A stretch of DNA of 7,740 nucleotides from Pseudomonadota bacterium (GCA_022567275.1 JADFHH010000069.1:1-7740); one strand, 5' to 3'. Counted from the first letter of the stretch, positions 1-5,673 are shown. Notes: generated by a model not told the origin, from the letters alone. Translations and numbers: made by a program.

Positions 1-885
1 CGACAAATCGGGCCGGTCGGCCTCTTCGGCGTCGATATTCAGTCCGGCGCGTGCCGATTTCGCCTTGCGGGCGAGCGCGAGAACCGCCGGGACCAGCTCA
101 TCCAGCACGCGCCGGCGCTGGGCGAATTCATAGCGCGGATGCAGGGCCGAGAGTTTGATCGAGATGCCCGGATTGGCGCGAATGTCATCCGTGGAGGCCG
201 CGCCCGCAATGGCCTCAATCGCCTCCCCATAAGCCTGGGTGTACTGCGCGGCGTGGAACGCGGTACGGGCCGCCTCGCCAAGCATGTCATAGGAATATGT
301 GAACCCTTGCGCCTCGGCTCTGTTCGCGTGCGACATGGCCTCGCCGATGTTTCGCCCGAGAACGAACTGGCGGCCGAGTTCTTTCATGGCGCGGGAGACG
401 GCGGCCCGGATCACCGGCTCGCCGAGCTGCCTGAGCGCGCTGTGCAGGACGCCGGCAATGGAGTCGTCATCGTCTTCCAGCACCTTGCCGGTCAACAGCA
501 ACGCCCATGTCGAGGCATTGACGAACGGGGAACTTGAGTGGCCGAGATGCCTGGCCCAGTCCGACGGCGCGATCTTGTCCTCGATCAGCGCATCGATGGT
601 CGGCGCATCGGGCACCCGCAACAGCGCCTCGGCGAGACACATGAGGGCGACGCCCTCGCGCGTTGTCAGTCCGTACTCTTCCAGAAAGCTCTCCATCAGG
701 CGCGGTTTAGACTCCGCCCGGATGGCCGTGACCAGATCGCTCGCGTGGCCGGCAATCGCGCGCCGGTCATCCTCGCTCAGGCCGGCCAGCTTGATCAGCC
801 CGTGCAGCGCTTCGCCTTCGCCGGCAAGCGTGCGGGCGCGCATTTCGGCGCGCAGTTCGTGAAGAGATTTGTCGCTGCGACTCAC
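1..885 (-). CDS. putA: Bifunctional proline dehydrogenase / P5C dehydrogenase PutA, N-terminal part (runs off the left edge)
   Basis: PutA oxidises proline to pyrroline-5-carboxylate (FAD-dependent) and then to glutamate (NAD-dependent) at the inner membrane. Only about 295 N-terminal codons are present; PutA is normally over 1,000 residues. Reading in from the edge there is one open frame with family blocks in order: FLEEYGLTTREGVALMCLAE near residue 67 (arm domain), FVLGRNIGEAM near 173, GFTYSYDMLGEAA near 193 and GISIKLSALHPRYE near 239, the last two in the proline dehydrogenase barrel. The start is taken as GTG at 883-885. An in-frame TAG lies at 904-906, so the only upstream alternative is TTG at 895-897; ATG at 841-843 is also possible. 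None has a clear Shine-Dalgarno. The arm motif lies so near the N-terminus that there is no room for the ribbon-helix-helix DNA-binding domain of enterobacterial PutA, so it is probably not an autorepressor. It is divergent from the small secreted-protein gene. Identification is firm; the start is uncertain. Confidence 0.93.
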   Translation of the reverse strand, partial: MSRSDKSLHELRAEMRARTLAGEGEALHGLIKLAGLSEDDRRAIAGHASDLVTAIRAESKPRLMESFLEEYGLTTREGVALMCLAEALLRVPDAPTIDALIEDKIAPSDWARHLGHSSSPFVNASTWALLLTGKVLEDDDDSIAGVLHSALRQLGEPVIRAAVSRAMKELGRQFVLGRNIGEAMSHANRAEAQGFTYSYDMLGEAARTAFHAAQYTQAYGEAIEAIAGAASTDDIRANPGISIKLSALHPRYEFAQRRRVLDELVPAVLALARKAKSARAGLNIDAEEADRPDLS

Positions 886-986
886 GGGCGCAAACAATAC
901 TTGCTATGAGGGCATGCGGCCAAATAATAGTCTGTTATCGCGCGACGGAATTGACTGCCAGTGCGTTGGTACCAGGGAGAAACACG
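886..986. promoter_or_regulatory. Divergent intergenic region between putA and the Cys-rich protein gene
   Basis: About 100 bases lie between two divergently read starts, so promoters for both genes are expected here. A TTGACT at 951-956 resembles a -35 box on the plus strand, but no convincing -10 follows at 16-18 nt. On the minus strand TATTAT (929 to 924) resembles a -10 box without a good -35. The plus-strand gene has a clear ribosome binding site, AGGGAGA at 974-980, six bases before its ATG. No operator palindrome was recognised. Confidence 0.35.
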
Positions 987-1334
987 ATGCAGCGAATGGG
1001 GGCGGCAGTCCTGATCTGCGCAATTGCTCTCTGCGTGACGGCTGTGCCCTTTGCGGACGGCTCCTTGCGGGCGCTAGCAGCGGCGGAAACGGCAAAGAAA
1101 CCTGTAAACAAGAAGGCCGAGCGCGACAGGATGCTGTGCCGGGCGCTTCAGGCGTGCCGCGACGGTTTCAAAGCATGCAAGGGCAAGATCGAATATCCCG
1201 ATCAATCGGAAGCCTGGAGTATCGCCAAGGAAGAATGCGGCGCGCACTACAAGGCTTGCGTTGAAAAGGATTTTCGGGGGGGTGAGTGGTTTTTCACACG
1301 CTGGTTCTATTTCAGGAAATTGAAGTGCGAATAG
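987..1334 (+). CDS. Small secreted six-cysteine protein of unknown function
   Basis: I do not recognise the family. The product is 115 residues from ATG 987, chosen because AGGGAGA (974-980) sits six bases upstream and the hydrophobic stretch then begins almost at once. The frame is open further upstream to 906, but that extension adds 27 residues with no ribosome binding site and would bury the signal sequence. Residues 5-22 form a hydrophobic signal-peptide core, with likely cleavage after the alanine-rich stretch near residue 33. The mature part is basic and contains six cysteines (51, 57, 64, 84, 91, 114), an even number fitting three disulphides. The two longer spacings are alike (C-x6-C twice, in CRDGFKAC and CGAHYKAC). 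No lipobox is present: the IALC in the signal core has Leu before Cys. The C-terminus is aromatic (EWFFTRWFYFRKLKCE). A periplasmic or extracellular small protein is inferred; nothing shows a partner or substrate. Confidence 0.72.
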   Translation: MQRMGAAVLICAIALCVTAVPFADGSLRALAAAETAKKPVNKKAERDRMLCRALQACRDGFKACKGKIEYPDQSEAWSIAKEECGAHYKACVEKDFRGGEWFFTRWFYFRKLKCE

Positions 1335-1340
1335 GGCTAA

Positions 1341-1513
1341 TACCAAGGGTCGTTGGGTCTGACCGATCCGCATATCCTTCGAGACGGCGCTGACGCGCCT
1401 CCTCAGGATGAGGTTTTATGACAGGAAAACAGATACATACCTCATGCTGAGGAGCGCCCGTGAGGGCGCGTCTCGAAGCATCGGCCATGAGTCGGTCTCA
1501 ACGACCCTTGGTA
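1341..1513. repeat. 173-bp palindromic MITE/REP-like element with 15-bp terminal inverted repeats
   Basis: The ends are a perfect 15-bp inverted pair: TACCAAGGGTCGTTG at 1341-1355 and its complement at 1499-1513. Pairing continues inward with few mismatches to about 1413/1440, leaving a loop near 1414-1439. The arms hold four smaller perfect hairpins: GGCGC/GCGCC (1386-1399), CCTCA/TGAGG (1401-1413), CCTCA/TGAGG (1440-1452) and GCGCCC/GGGCGC (1454-1469). TAA is present on both sides (1338-1340, 1514-1516), consistent with a short target duplication. The inner CCTCAGGATGAGG type of motif is, from memory, frequent in alphaproteobacterial intergenic repeats. There is no coding capacity. The element begins six bases after the stop of the Cys-rich protein and ends about 50 bases before the next start, so its transcript could act as a terminator or RNA-processing structure. 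It is non-autonomous; its mobilising enzyme is unknown. Confidence 0.82.
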
Positions 1514-1562
1514 TAAGTAAGCTGACACGGAAATTCCACGGTAATTCTGATAACCTGAGGCG

Positions 1563-3401
1563 ATGGAAGAAATAAACGAAGATAACAATAAACCGGTTTT
1601 AATTTATGATGGCGATTGCGGGTTTTGCGCCTACTGGGCGCATTATTGGAACAAGCTGACCGGAGACAGCGTGTCTTACGTGCCTTATCAGGCCGTTGCT
1701 CACCTTTTTCCCAATATTTCCGTAGCGGAATTCCAGCAGGCGATTCGATATATTTCTCCCGATGGAAAAATTTCAAGTGCAGCTCAGGCCAGCTTTCTGA
1801 CGTTGAGTCATGCACCTGGTAAGGCCGGTTGGCTGAAACTTTATCGAAAAATTCCGCCATTCGCGGCTGTTTCCGAATGGTCCTATGGCTTTATTGCCAA
1901 ACGCCGCCCGTTGTTTCACCGGGCCAGCCTGCTTTTGTGGGGGCGCGATTATGAACCCCCGCGCTATGAACTGATTTCCTGGCTGTTCTTACGTCTTTTC
2001 GGTCTGATTTTTCTGGCGGCGTTTGTCTCATTCGCGGTGCAGTCCATGGCATTGATCGGCAGTCATGGCGTTTTGCCGCTGTCCGAATATATCGTTTCTC
2101 TCCAAAGTCAGCTTGGCGACGCGCGTTATTGGCGTGTTCCGATGGTGTTCTGGCTTAACTCAAGTGATTTAGCAATACATCTTGTAAGCTGGGGCGGAGC
2201 AGCGTTTTCATTATTGCTTGTTGCCGGTGTCTTACCCAGACTAAGCCTGGTTATTATTTATATATTTTATCTCTCACTCTTATATGCCGGGCAGAATTTC
2301 ATGACTTTCCAATGGGACCTGTTGCTGCTTGAGGCCGGGTTCCTTGCGCTTATTTTAATGCTGGCGGTTAAACCGGGCATTTGGCTGTTGCGATGGTTGA
2401 CGTTCCGTTTCATGCTGGCGTCGGGACTGGTCAAGATAATGAGCGGTGAACCGAGCTGGCTCGATCTGTCCGCCCTGAATTATTATTTCGAGACACAACC
2501 CTTGCCCGCGCCACTGGCCTGGTACGCGCATACCCTGCCATCGGAGATACTGGCTTTCGGCACGGGCGCGACATTGTTCATTGAGCTGATCATTGTGTTC
2601 CTTGTTTTCTTTCCAAGAAACTTACGTTTTATTGCAGCATACAGTTTTATTTTGCTGCAAGTCGTGATTGGATTGACGGGTAATTACAATTTTTTCAATC
2701 TTCTCACGATTGTATTATGCCTGAGCTTGTTCGATGATGCCGCGATCCGGAAAGCGATGCCACAAGGGGCGGTCGATTGGCTCCATCGGCACGGTAAAAA
2801 AGCACAGCCGCGAAAAATTGTCATTTATTGTGTCGCCATTGTTGCGCTGTGGAGCGTGCTGGCCAGTATTGTGCAGTTCCATAACAGGTTCTTGCGCAAC
2901 TCAAAATTGCCCGCCGTTATTCAATCGATCAATAATTCACTCGCACCCTTGCGTCTGGTCGGAACCTATGGCCCGTTTTCAATCATGACCAAAACGCGGC
3001 GTGAGATCATTATCGAGGGTTCCAATGACGGGACCAGCTGGCAAGAATATACTTTCAGGCATAAGCCGGGCGATGTTAAAAAAGGCGCCTATTGGATCAT
3101 CCCGCACCAGCCGCGTATCGATTGGCAGCTGTGGTTCGCGGCCCTGGGCAATTCACAGCAAAACCCCTGGTTTGTGAAGTTTTTAGTGAGGGTTCTTCAA
3201 GGCCGGCGCGAGGTCACGGCCGTGTTTGAAAATAACCCGTTTCCTGAAAAGCCGCCCCGACATCTGCGCGCCCTGCTTTACCGCTATCGCTTTGCCAGCC
3301 CTGAAAAGAGGGCAACGGAAAATGTGTATTGGACACGCGATTTAATTCGCACCTATTTTCCGGTCGCGCATCTCAAATCATCCGCTGCGGGAAGAAATTA
3401 A
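1563..3401 (+). CDS. Membrane protein: N-terminal DCC thiol-redox domain fused to a lipase-maturation-factor-like (HTTM) domain
   Basis: The product is 612 residues. Residues 11-125 form a DCC (DUF393) domain: YDGDCGFC at 15-22 carries the D-x-D-C-x-x-C signature, a thioredoxin-like CxxC. From about 137 to 435 there are several hydrophobic helices (for example 140-165, 210-240, 252-270, 335-390, 418-437). The LMF blocks are FQWDLLLLEAGFLA (249-262), YYFETQPLPAPLAWYAHTLP (307-326) and LTGNYNFFNLLT (371-382). The C-terminal soluble part keeps IEGSNDGTSW (484-493), KPGD (501-504), PHQPRIDWQLWFAALG (514-529) and NPWF (534-537). LMF1 in animals helps lipases fold in the ER. In bacteria the role is not established, so a membrane-bound redox or folding role is only inferred. 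ATG 1563 is forced by a TAA in frame at 1551-1553, yet the nearest Shine-Dalgarno-like CTGAGG (1555-1560) lies only two bases away. Codons are visibly AT-richer than in neighbouring genes, suggesting transfer. It looks monocistronic. Confidence 0.88.
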   Translation: MEEINEDNNKPVLIYDGDCGFCAYWAHYWNKLTGDSVSYVPYQAVAHLFPNISVAEFQQAIRYISPDGKISSAAQASFLTLSHAPGKAGWLKLYRKIPPFAAVSEWSYGFIAKRRPLFHRASLLLWGRDYEPPRYELISWLFLRLFGLIFLAAFVSFAVQSMALIGSHGVLPLSEYIVSLQSQLGDARYWRVPMVFWLNSSDLAIHLVSWGGAAFSLLLVAGVLPRLSLVIIYIFYLSLLYAGQNFMTFQWDLLLLEAGFLALILMLAVKPGIWLLRWLTFRFMLASGLVKIMSGEPSWLDLSALNYYFETQPLPAPLAWYAHTLPSEILAFGTGATLFIELIIVFLVFFPRNLRFIAAYSFILLQVVIGLTGNYNFFNLLTIVLCLSLFDDAAIRKAMPQGAVDWLHRHGKKAQPRKIVIYCVAIVALWSVLASIVQFHNRFLRNSKLPAVIQSINNSLAPLRLVGTYGPFSIMTKTRREIIIEGSNDGTSWQEYTFRHKPGDVKKGAYWIIPHQPRIDWQLWFAALGNSQQNPWFVKFLVRVLQGRREVTAVFENNPFPEKPPRHLRALLYRYRFASPEKRATENVYWTRDLIRTYFPVAHLKSSAAGRN

Positions 3402-3402
3402 A

Positions 3403-3417
3403 CCGGGGAATCCCCGG
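3403..3417 (-). terminator. Hairpin between converging genes, likely intrinsic terminator for the minus-strand pair
   Basis: CCGGGG (3403-3408), loop AAT, CCCCGG (3412-3417) form a perfect 6-bp GC stem. Read on the minus strand it is followed by TTTAATTTCTT, a U-rich tail as in rho-independent terminators, and so would end transcripts from the DUF4258/DUF2283 genes. On the plus strand it begins right after the stop of the DCC/LMF gene but has no U tract, so it is weak in that direction. The stem is short. Confidence 0.5.
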
Positions 3418-3460
3418 ACGGCTCTGACCTGCTCGCCGGCAACGGCACGAGAAGTAACCC

Positions 3461-3514
3461 TCAATCCCCATCCATCCTGAGCGCGGCGATAAACGCCTCC
3501 TGGGGAATATCCGC
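3461..3514 (-). pseudogene. lepA: 3'-terminal remnant of lepA (copy A)
   Basis: Read on the minus strand this encodes ADIPQEAFIAALRMDGD followed by TGA. It matches the extreme C-terminus of elongation factor 4 (LepA), which in alphaproteobacteria ends in a block like RMRQFGKVDIPQ-AFIA. Only about 18 codons remain; there is no start, and the similarity stops within a few codons of the DUF2283 stop (3521-3523), where an in-frame TGA occurs. A second, longer copy lies at 4083-4157. It cannot be a functional gene. The LepA assignment is from memory of the family tail, but two matching copies in the same orientation support it. Confidence 0.6.
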
Positions 3515-3520
3515 AAGGCG

Positions 3521-3775
3521 TCAATGAGATGGACCCGTTCCGCCAAGAGGCAGGGAGCGTTCCTCGCCGCTTGCAGGATCGACATAGACGATCCGGCCAC
3601 CGTCGGCGCCGGCGAGCTGTTCGTTCGCATTCAGAAGCTCGATGCCGAACACCGTCCCATCGGGCGCAATATCGATGATCAGGTCCTCGGCAACCTTTAG
3701 CGTTTCGACCTCGCCCGTTTTTTCGCGCAGCCGAAGATAGGCGATGTTGCGGCGTGGATCGTGGGTCAGCTTCAT
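3521..3775 (-). CDS. DUF2283 domain protein (probable partner of the DUF4258 protein)
   Basis: The product is 84 residues. It has the DUF2283 pattern: an N-terminal beta segment, YDP-like HDPRRNIAYLRL (5-16), then a strand with DLIIDIAPDGTVFGIELLNA (31-50), where the IDIAPDG-x-x-x-GIE-x-LNA core is diagnostic. The start ATG (3773-3775) lies 11 bases after the stop of the DUF4258 gene, with a weak GGGA as ribosome binding site, so the two form one operon. Pairs of this kind are often listed as toxin-antitoxin-like, with DUF2283 as the presumed antitoxin; that role is inferred. The stop is only a few bases from the lepA tail copy A, so the coding region ends exactly at what looks like an old recombination edge. 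Confidence 0.8.
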   Translation of the reverse strand: MKLTHDPRRNIAYLRLREKTGEVETLKVAEDLIIDIAPDGTVFGIELLNANEQLAGADGGRIVYVDPASGEERSLPLGGTGPSH

Positions 3776-3786
3776 CTCATTCCCGA

Positions 3787-4038
3787 TCAGAAATATTTGA
3801 CGACCACAGTGATCACCAGGATGGTCTCGTTTTCCACCACAGTGTAGACCTCAAGGCGCTTTGTGTCGAATGACTTTCCGCGCCATGTACCGCTTATGGG
3901 AAGATTGCGCCGGTAGAGCGTCCGCCCATGTTTCGCGGGAAGGCACTCGCCGCTGTCGATGGCGGCGCGCACATTCTGCTCGCTGGCCCCGCGCGTCTCC
4001 ATACGCGCGCGTGCATGGGGATGAATCTCGATCCGCAT
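3787..4038 (-). CDS. DUF4258 domain protein (toxin-like partner)
   Basis: The product is 83 residues and fits DUF4258. It has the conserved N-terminal helix HPHARARMETRGASEQNVRA (residues 7-26) followed by AIDSGE, then GRTLYRRN and a C-terminal pair of strands LEVYTVVENETILVITVVV. The family fold is thought to be RelE/BrnT-like, with a small basic domain, which would suit an RNase-type toxin. This is family-level inference; no catalytic residues are assigned. The start ATG (4036-4038) has no strong Shine-Dalgarno. It is the first gene of a two-gene unit with the DUF2283 gene and begins 44 bases after the lepA tail copy B. Confidence 0.78.
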   Translation of the reverse strand: MRIEIHPHARARMETRGASEQNVRAAIDSGECLPAKHGRTLYRRNLPISGTWRGKSFDTKRLEVYTVVENETILVITVVVKYF

Positions 4039-4082
4039 GCCGGGACGTTACCGGTGCGTTGCCGCCCGGTCCACGAAAGAGA

Positions 4083-4157
4083 TCAATCCCCATCCATCCG
4101 CAGCACGGCGATGAACGCCTGCTGGGGGATGTCGACCTTGCCGAACTGGCGCATGCG
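4083..4157 (-). pseudogene. lepA: 3'-terminal remnant of lepA (copy B)
   Basis: The minus strand encodes RMRQFGKVDIPQ, then QAFIAVLRMDGD, then TGA (4083-4085), which is the typical C-terminal tail of LepA/EF-4 in alphaproteobacteria. Similarity ends just upstream of the first Arg; an in-frame TGA follows a few codons further out, so no upstream gene body is attached. It is a direct repeat of copy A (3461-3514): over the shared 17 codons there are seven codon differences, most of them synonymous. The two copies flank the DUF4258/DUF2283 pair. Confidence 0.68.
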
Positions 4158-4425
4158 TTGGTCATTGCGGGCACCTCACTCGTCATTGCGTCCCTTTATC
4201 GGTTTTCCCGCCCCCTCGTCTTTCCGGTCCCGCTTCGTCTTTCCGGCGAAAGCCGGAATCCAGTGCAGCGAGCGCCACACCCGCCGCCGGAAAAAGTCTG
4301 GATCCCGGATCGCGCGGCGGATCGCCTCTGAGACAGACCGGCCTCACAGGCCGCCGCTTGTCCGGGGGTGGAAAGTTTTCGTGGTTGTAAATATCGGGAT
4401 AAAGTAGTTCACAGTGGTGATGCTG
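4158..4425. other. Gene-free repeat-rich spacer
   Basis: No credible gene is seen in this stretch. It holds a perfect hairpin TTCCGGC-GAAA-GCCGGAA (4241-4258) followed by ATCCAG and, about 40 bases on, CTGGATCC. This resembles the common alphaproteobacterial intergenic repeat that ends in GGAATCCAG/CTGGATCCC. CGTCTTTCCGG occurs twice (4217-4227 and 4236-4246), and GTCATTGCG twice nearby (about 4161 and 4182). These look like decayed copies of dispersed palindromic repeats. The right limit is the IS630 insertion point. Confidence 0.55.
4241..4258. repeat. Short extragenic palindrome with GAAA tetraloop
   Basis: TTCCGGC (4241-4247), GAAA, GCCGGAA (4252-4258): a perfect 7-bp stem with a GNRA-type loop. 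It is part of a larger degenerate unit reaching CTGGATCCCGG near 4302-4314. From general knowledge this sequence type is widespread in alphaproteobacterial intergenic regions; its copy number here cannot be judged from one window. Confidence 0.55.
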
Positions 4426-4442
4426 CTAGTGCTCTGAATCAC

Positions 4443-5102
4443 CTAAATCGCCGGGTATAGATTTTTCAGTTTAACGCGGGCGTCGTGGTTGGTGAAGTGC
4501 CAGTCGGCGGCGGCACGCTGGGCATTTCGCCGGTTGAGCCAGGCGGCAACCTCGCGCTCAAGCATGAGGCGATCAGCGATGCGCCTGTCGAGGCACTGGC
4601 TGGCGAGCACGGCAAGCTCCGACTCCGCCATGTTGAGCCAGCTGCCGTGCTTGGGCGTATAGTGCCACTCAAACCGCTCGACAAGCCGCCGCGCCTCCGC
4701 TGCGGGAAAAGCTTCATAAAGCGATGCCGGTTTATGCGTGTTGAGGTTGTCCTGGACCAGGATGATTTTTTTGGCATCAGCGAAGTGGATGTCGCTCAGC
4801 TCTCGAAGGACATGGGCGTAATCGACAGCGGTGCGCCGCTCGGTGACCTTGACCTGCCGCCTGCCCTCAAGCGGCGAAAACATCATAAACAGGTTGGCGG
4901 TGCCATTGCGCCGATACTCATGGTCGTGGCGTGCCGGCCGGCCCGGTTTCATTGCAACCGGCTGGCGCGTCTCGGCGACCAATTGCTTTGAGGTCTCGTC
5001 GAGACAGACCATTGGGCGCGCCGGGTCATGCGGACGGGTGTAAACCTCCAGCACATCTTCCATCGCGGCAACAAAACCCGCGTTCGATTTGGGCGGGATC
5101 AC
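4443..5102 (-). CDS. IS630-family transposase, C-terminal DDE catalytic part (orfB)
   Basis: This 219-codon frame carries the RNase-H-like catalytic core (DDE_3 type): LDETS with Asp35, ILVQDNLNTHKP with Asp118 and GSWLNMAESE with Glu160, plus the HYTPKHGSWLN block typical of IS630. It is likely not translated alone. Its frame is open back through the A8 run at 5134-5141, and a -1 slip there joins it to orfA (5114-5578), giving a product of about 378 residues, near normal for IS630 transposases. The GTG at 5100-5102 is only the first possible independent start and has no ribosome binding site. The stop lies within the left terminal inverted repeat. Confidence 0.88.
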   Translation of the reverse strand: MIPPKSNAGFVAAMEDVLEVYTRPHDPARPMVCLDETSKQLVAETRQPVAMKPGRPARHDHEYRRNGTANLFMMFSPLEGRRQVKVTERRTAVDYAHVLRELSDIHFADAKKIILVQDNLNTHKPASLYEAFPAAEARRLVERFEWHYTPKHGSWLNMAESELAVLASQCLDRRIADRLMLEREVAAWLNRRNAQRAAADWHFTNHDARVKLKNLYPAI

Positions 5103-5113
5103 CCAGTATTTTT

Positions 5114-5578
5114 TCAGGTGCGGTTTGAGATCGTTTTTTTTAGCGCCCGCCCGACGGTGTTGAAGTGCGCGCGATCGACGATTTTCATCTCGACAACCTT
5201 GTCCGCCAGAAGGCGGATCGTCCAGCGGGCGCGTCCGGCGGGCGGCTCCGAGCAGGCCAGCGCGATCAACTGGGCTTGACGCTCGCCGTCGAAAATCGGC
5301 TCAATCGGCGGGCTCTTGCGCCTCTTGCGCTGGAGCACGCTATCAAGCCCCTCGTTCACCAGCTTGGCGCGGACCCTGGCGACCATCGTAACATTGCTAT
5401 CGAGTGCGTCGCAGATGCGCTCATCCGTCCAGCCCTCACCGCCGGGACTCTCATCGGCCTTGAGCAGGATGCGTGCCTTCAGAATCGCCTTCGCCGACGC
5501 CTTGCCCTTGGAAACAAGATCCCTCATTCGCTTGCGTTCCTCAACGTCGAGTTCCACCACATATTTCTTGTAAGCCAT
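5114..5578 (-). CDS. IS630-family transposase, N-terminal DNA-binding part (orfA)
   Basis: The 154-codon frame starts at ATG 5576-5578 with a perfect AAGGAGG (minus strand, 5594-5588) nine bases upstream. It contains the winged/helix-turn-helix region that binds the terminal repeats: a lysine/arginine-rich first helix (ERKRMRDLVSKGKASAKAIL), then GWTDERICDAL and TMVARVRAKLVNEGL as a likely HTH, and a basic linker LQRKRRKSPP. It ends with six codons after the A8 run, then TGA. Ribosomes that do not slip would make this short protein, which in other elements can act as a repressor; that role is inferred here. Confidence 0.88.
   Translation of the reverse strand: MAYKKYVVELDVEERKRMRDLVSKGKASAKAILKARILLKADESPGGEGWTDERICDALDSNVTMVARVRAKLVNEGLDSVLQRKRRKSPPIEPIFDGERQAQLIALACSEPPAGRARWTIRLLADKVVEMKIVDRAHFNTVGRALKKTISNRT
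5134..5141 (-). promoter_or_regulatory. A8 slippery run, probable -1 programmed frameshift site of the transposase
   Basis: On the minus strand the sequence reads GCG CTA AAA AAA ACG in the orfA frame. Re-reading one A gives CTA AAA AAA AAC GAT, which continues into the DDE frame (NDLKPHLKKYW then orfB). A-AAA-AAA is a classic bacterial -1 heptamer, and some IS630 members are known to use frameshifting. The protein similarity continues across the join with no missing block, which favours a programmed site over random decay. A simple loss of one A cannot be excluded. Confidence 0.65.
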
Positions 5579-5588
5579 CGCCAGAAGC

Positions 5589-5616
5589 CTCCTTGTCAGC
5601 TATCCCAAACAAGGAG
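5589..5616 (-). promoter_or_regulatory. Hairpin that buries the transposase ribosome binding site
   Basis: On the minus-strand transcript CTCCTTG (5616 to 5610) can pair perfectly with CAAGGAG (5595 to 5589) across a 14-base loop, with one further U-G pair. The second arm is the core of the Shine-Dalgarno of the transposase orfA. A transcript entering from outside the element would include both arms and hide the site. This is analogous to the protection described for IS10 and IS50; the effect here is inferred from pairing only. Confidence 0.5.
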
Positions 5617-5673
5617 AGAATCAGTGTTCGCGCAATAAAGCAACAACTCTATTTAAGCGATGCAGACCACTAG

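Larger units (their letters stand above)
4427..5672 (-). mobile_element. Complete IS630-family insertion sequence in a CTAG target
   Basis: The element body is about 1,242 bp (4429-5670), flanked by TA at 4427-4428 and 5671-5672, the TA duplication typical of IS630/Tc1-mariner elements. On both sides the TA is inside CTAG. Including these bases, the terminal inverted repeats are CTAGTGCTCTGAATCACC... (4426-4448) and, read inward from the right, CTAGTGGTCTGCATCGCT... (5673-5651): 23 positions with four mismatches. The left repeat contains the transposase stop codon. Two overlapping-frame ORFs on the minus strand encode a DDE transposase whose three acidic residues are all present. The restored target would read GCTGC-TA-GTCG. 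The element looks intact and possibly active. Confidence 0.9.

Noticed and set aside
139..909. Several plus-strand open frames over the left end
   Set aside because: They lie opposite putA, whose conserved motifs fix the minus-strand frame from 885 to the edge.
1341..1513. Palindrome as a MITE mobilised by the nearby IS630 transposase
   Set aside because: Its ends (TACCAAGGGTCG) share nothing clear with the IS630 ends (GTGCTCTGAATC / GTGGTCTGCATC), so no direct link is supported.
1508..1554. Sigma-70 promoter for the DCC/LMF gene (TTGGTA or CTGACA with TAATTC/GATAAC)
   Set aside because: The spacings are 14 or 19-21 bases, not near 17, and the matches are weak.
3851..4407. Open frames on both strands over the DUF4258 gene and the repeat-rich spacer
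   Set aside because: They lack motifs and ribosome binding sites; the overlapping DUF4258 frame and the lepA tail explain the coding signal.
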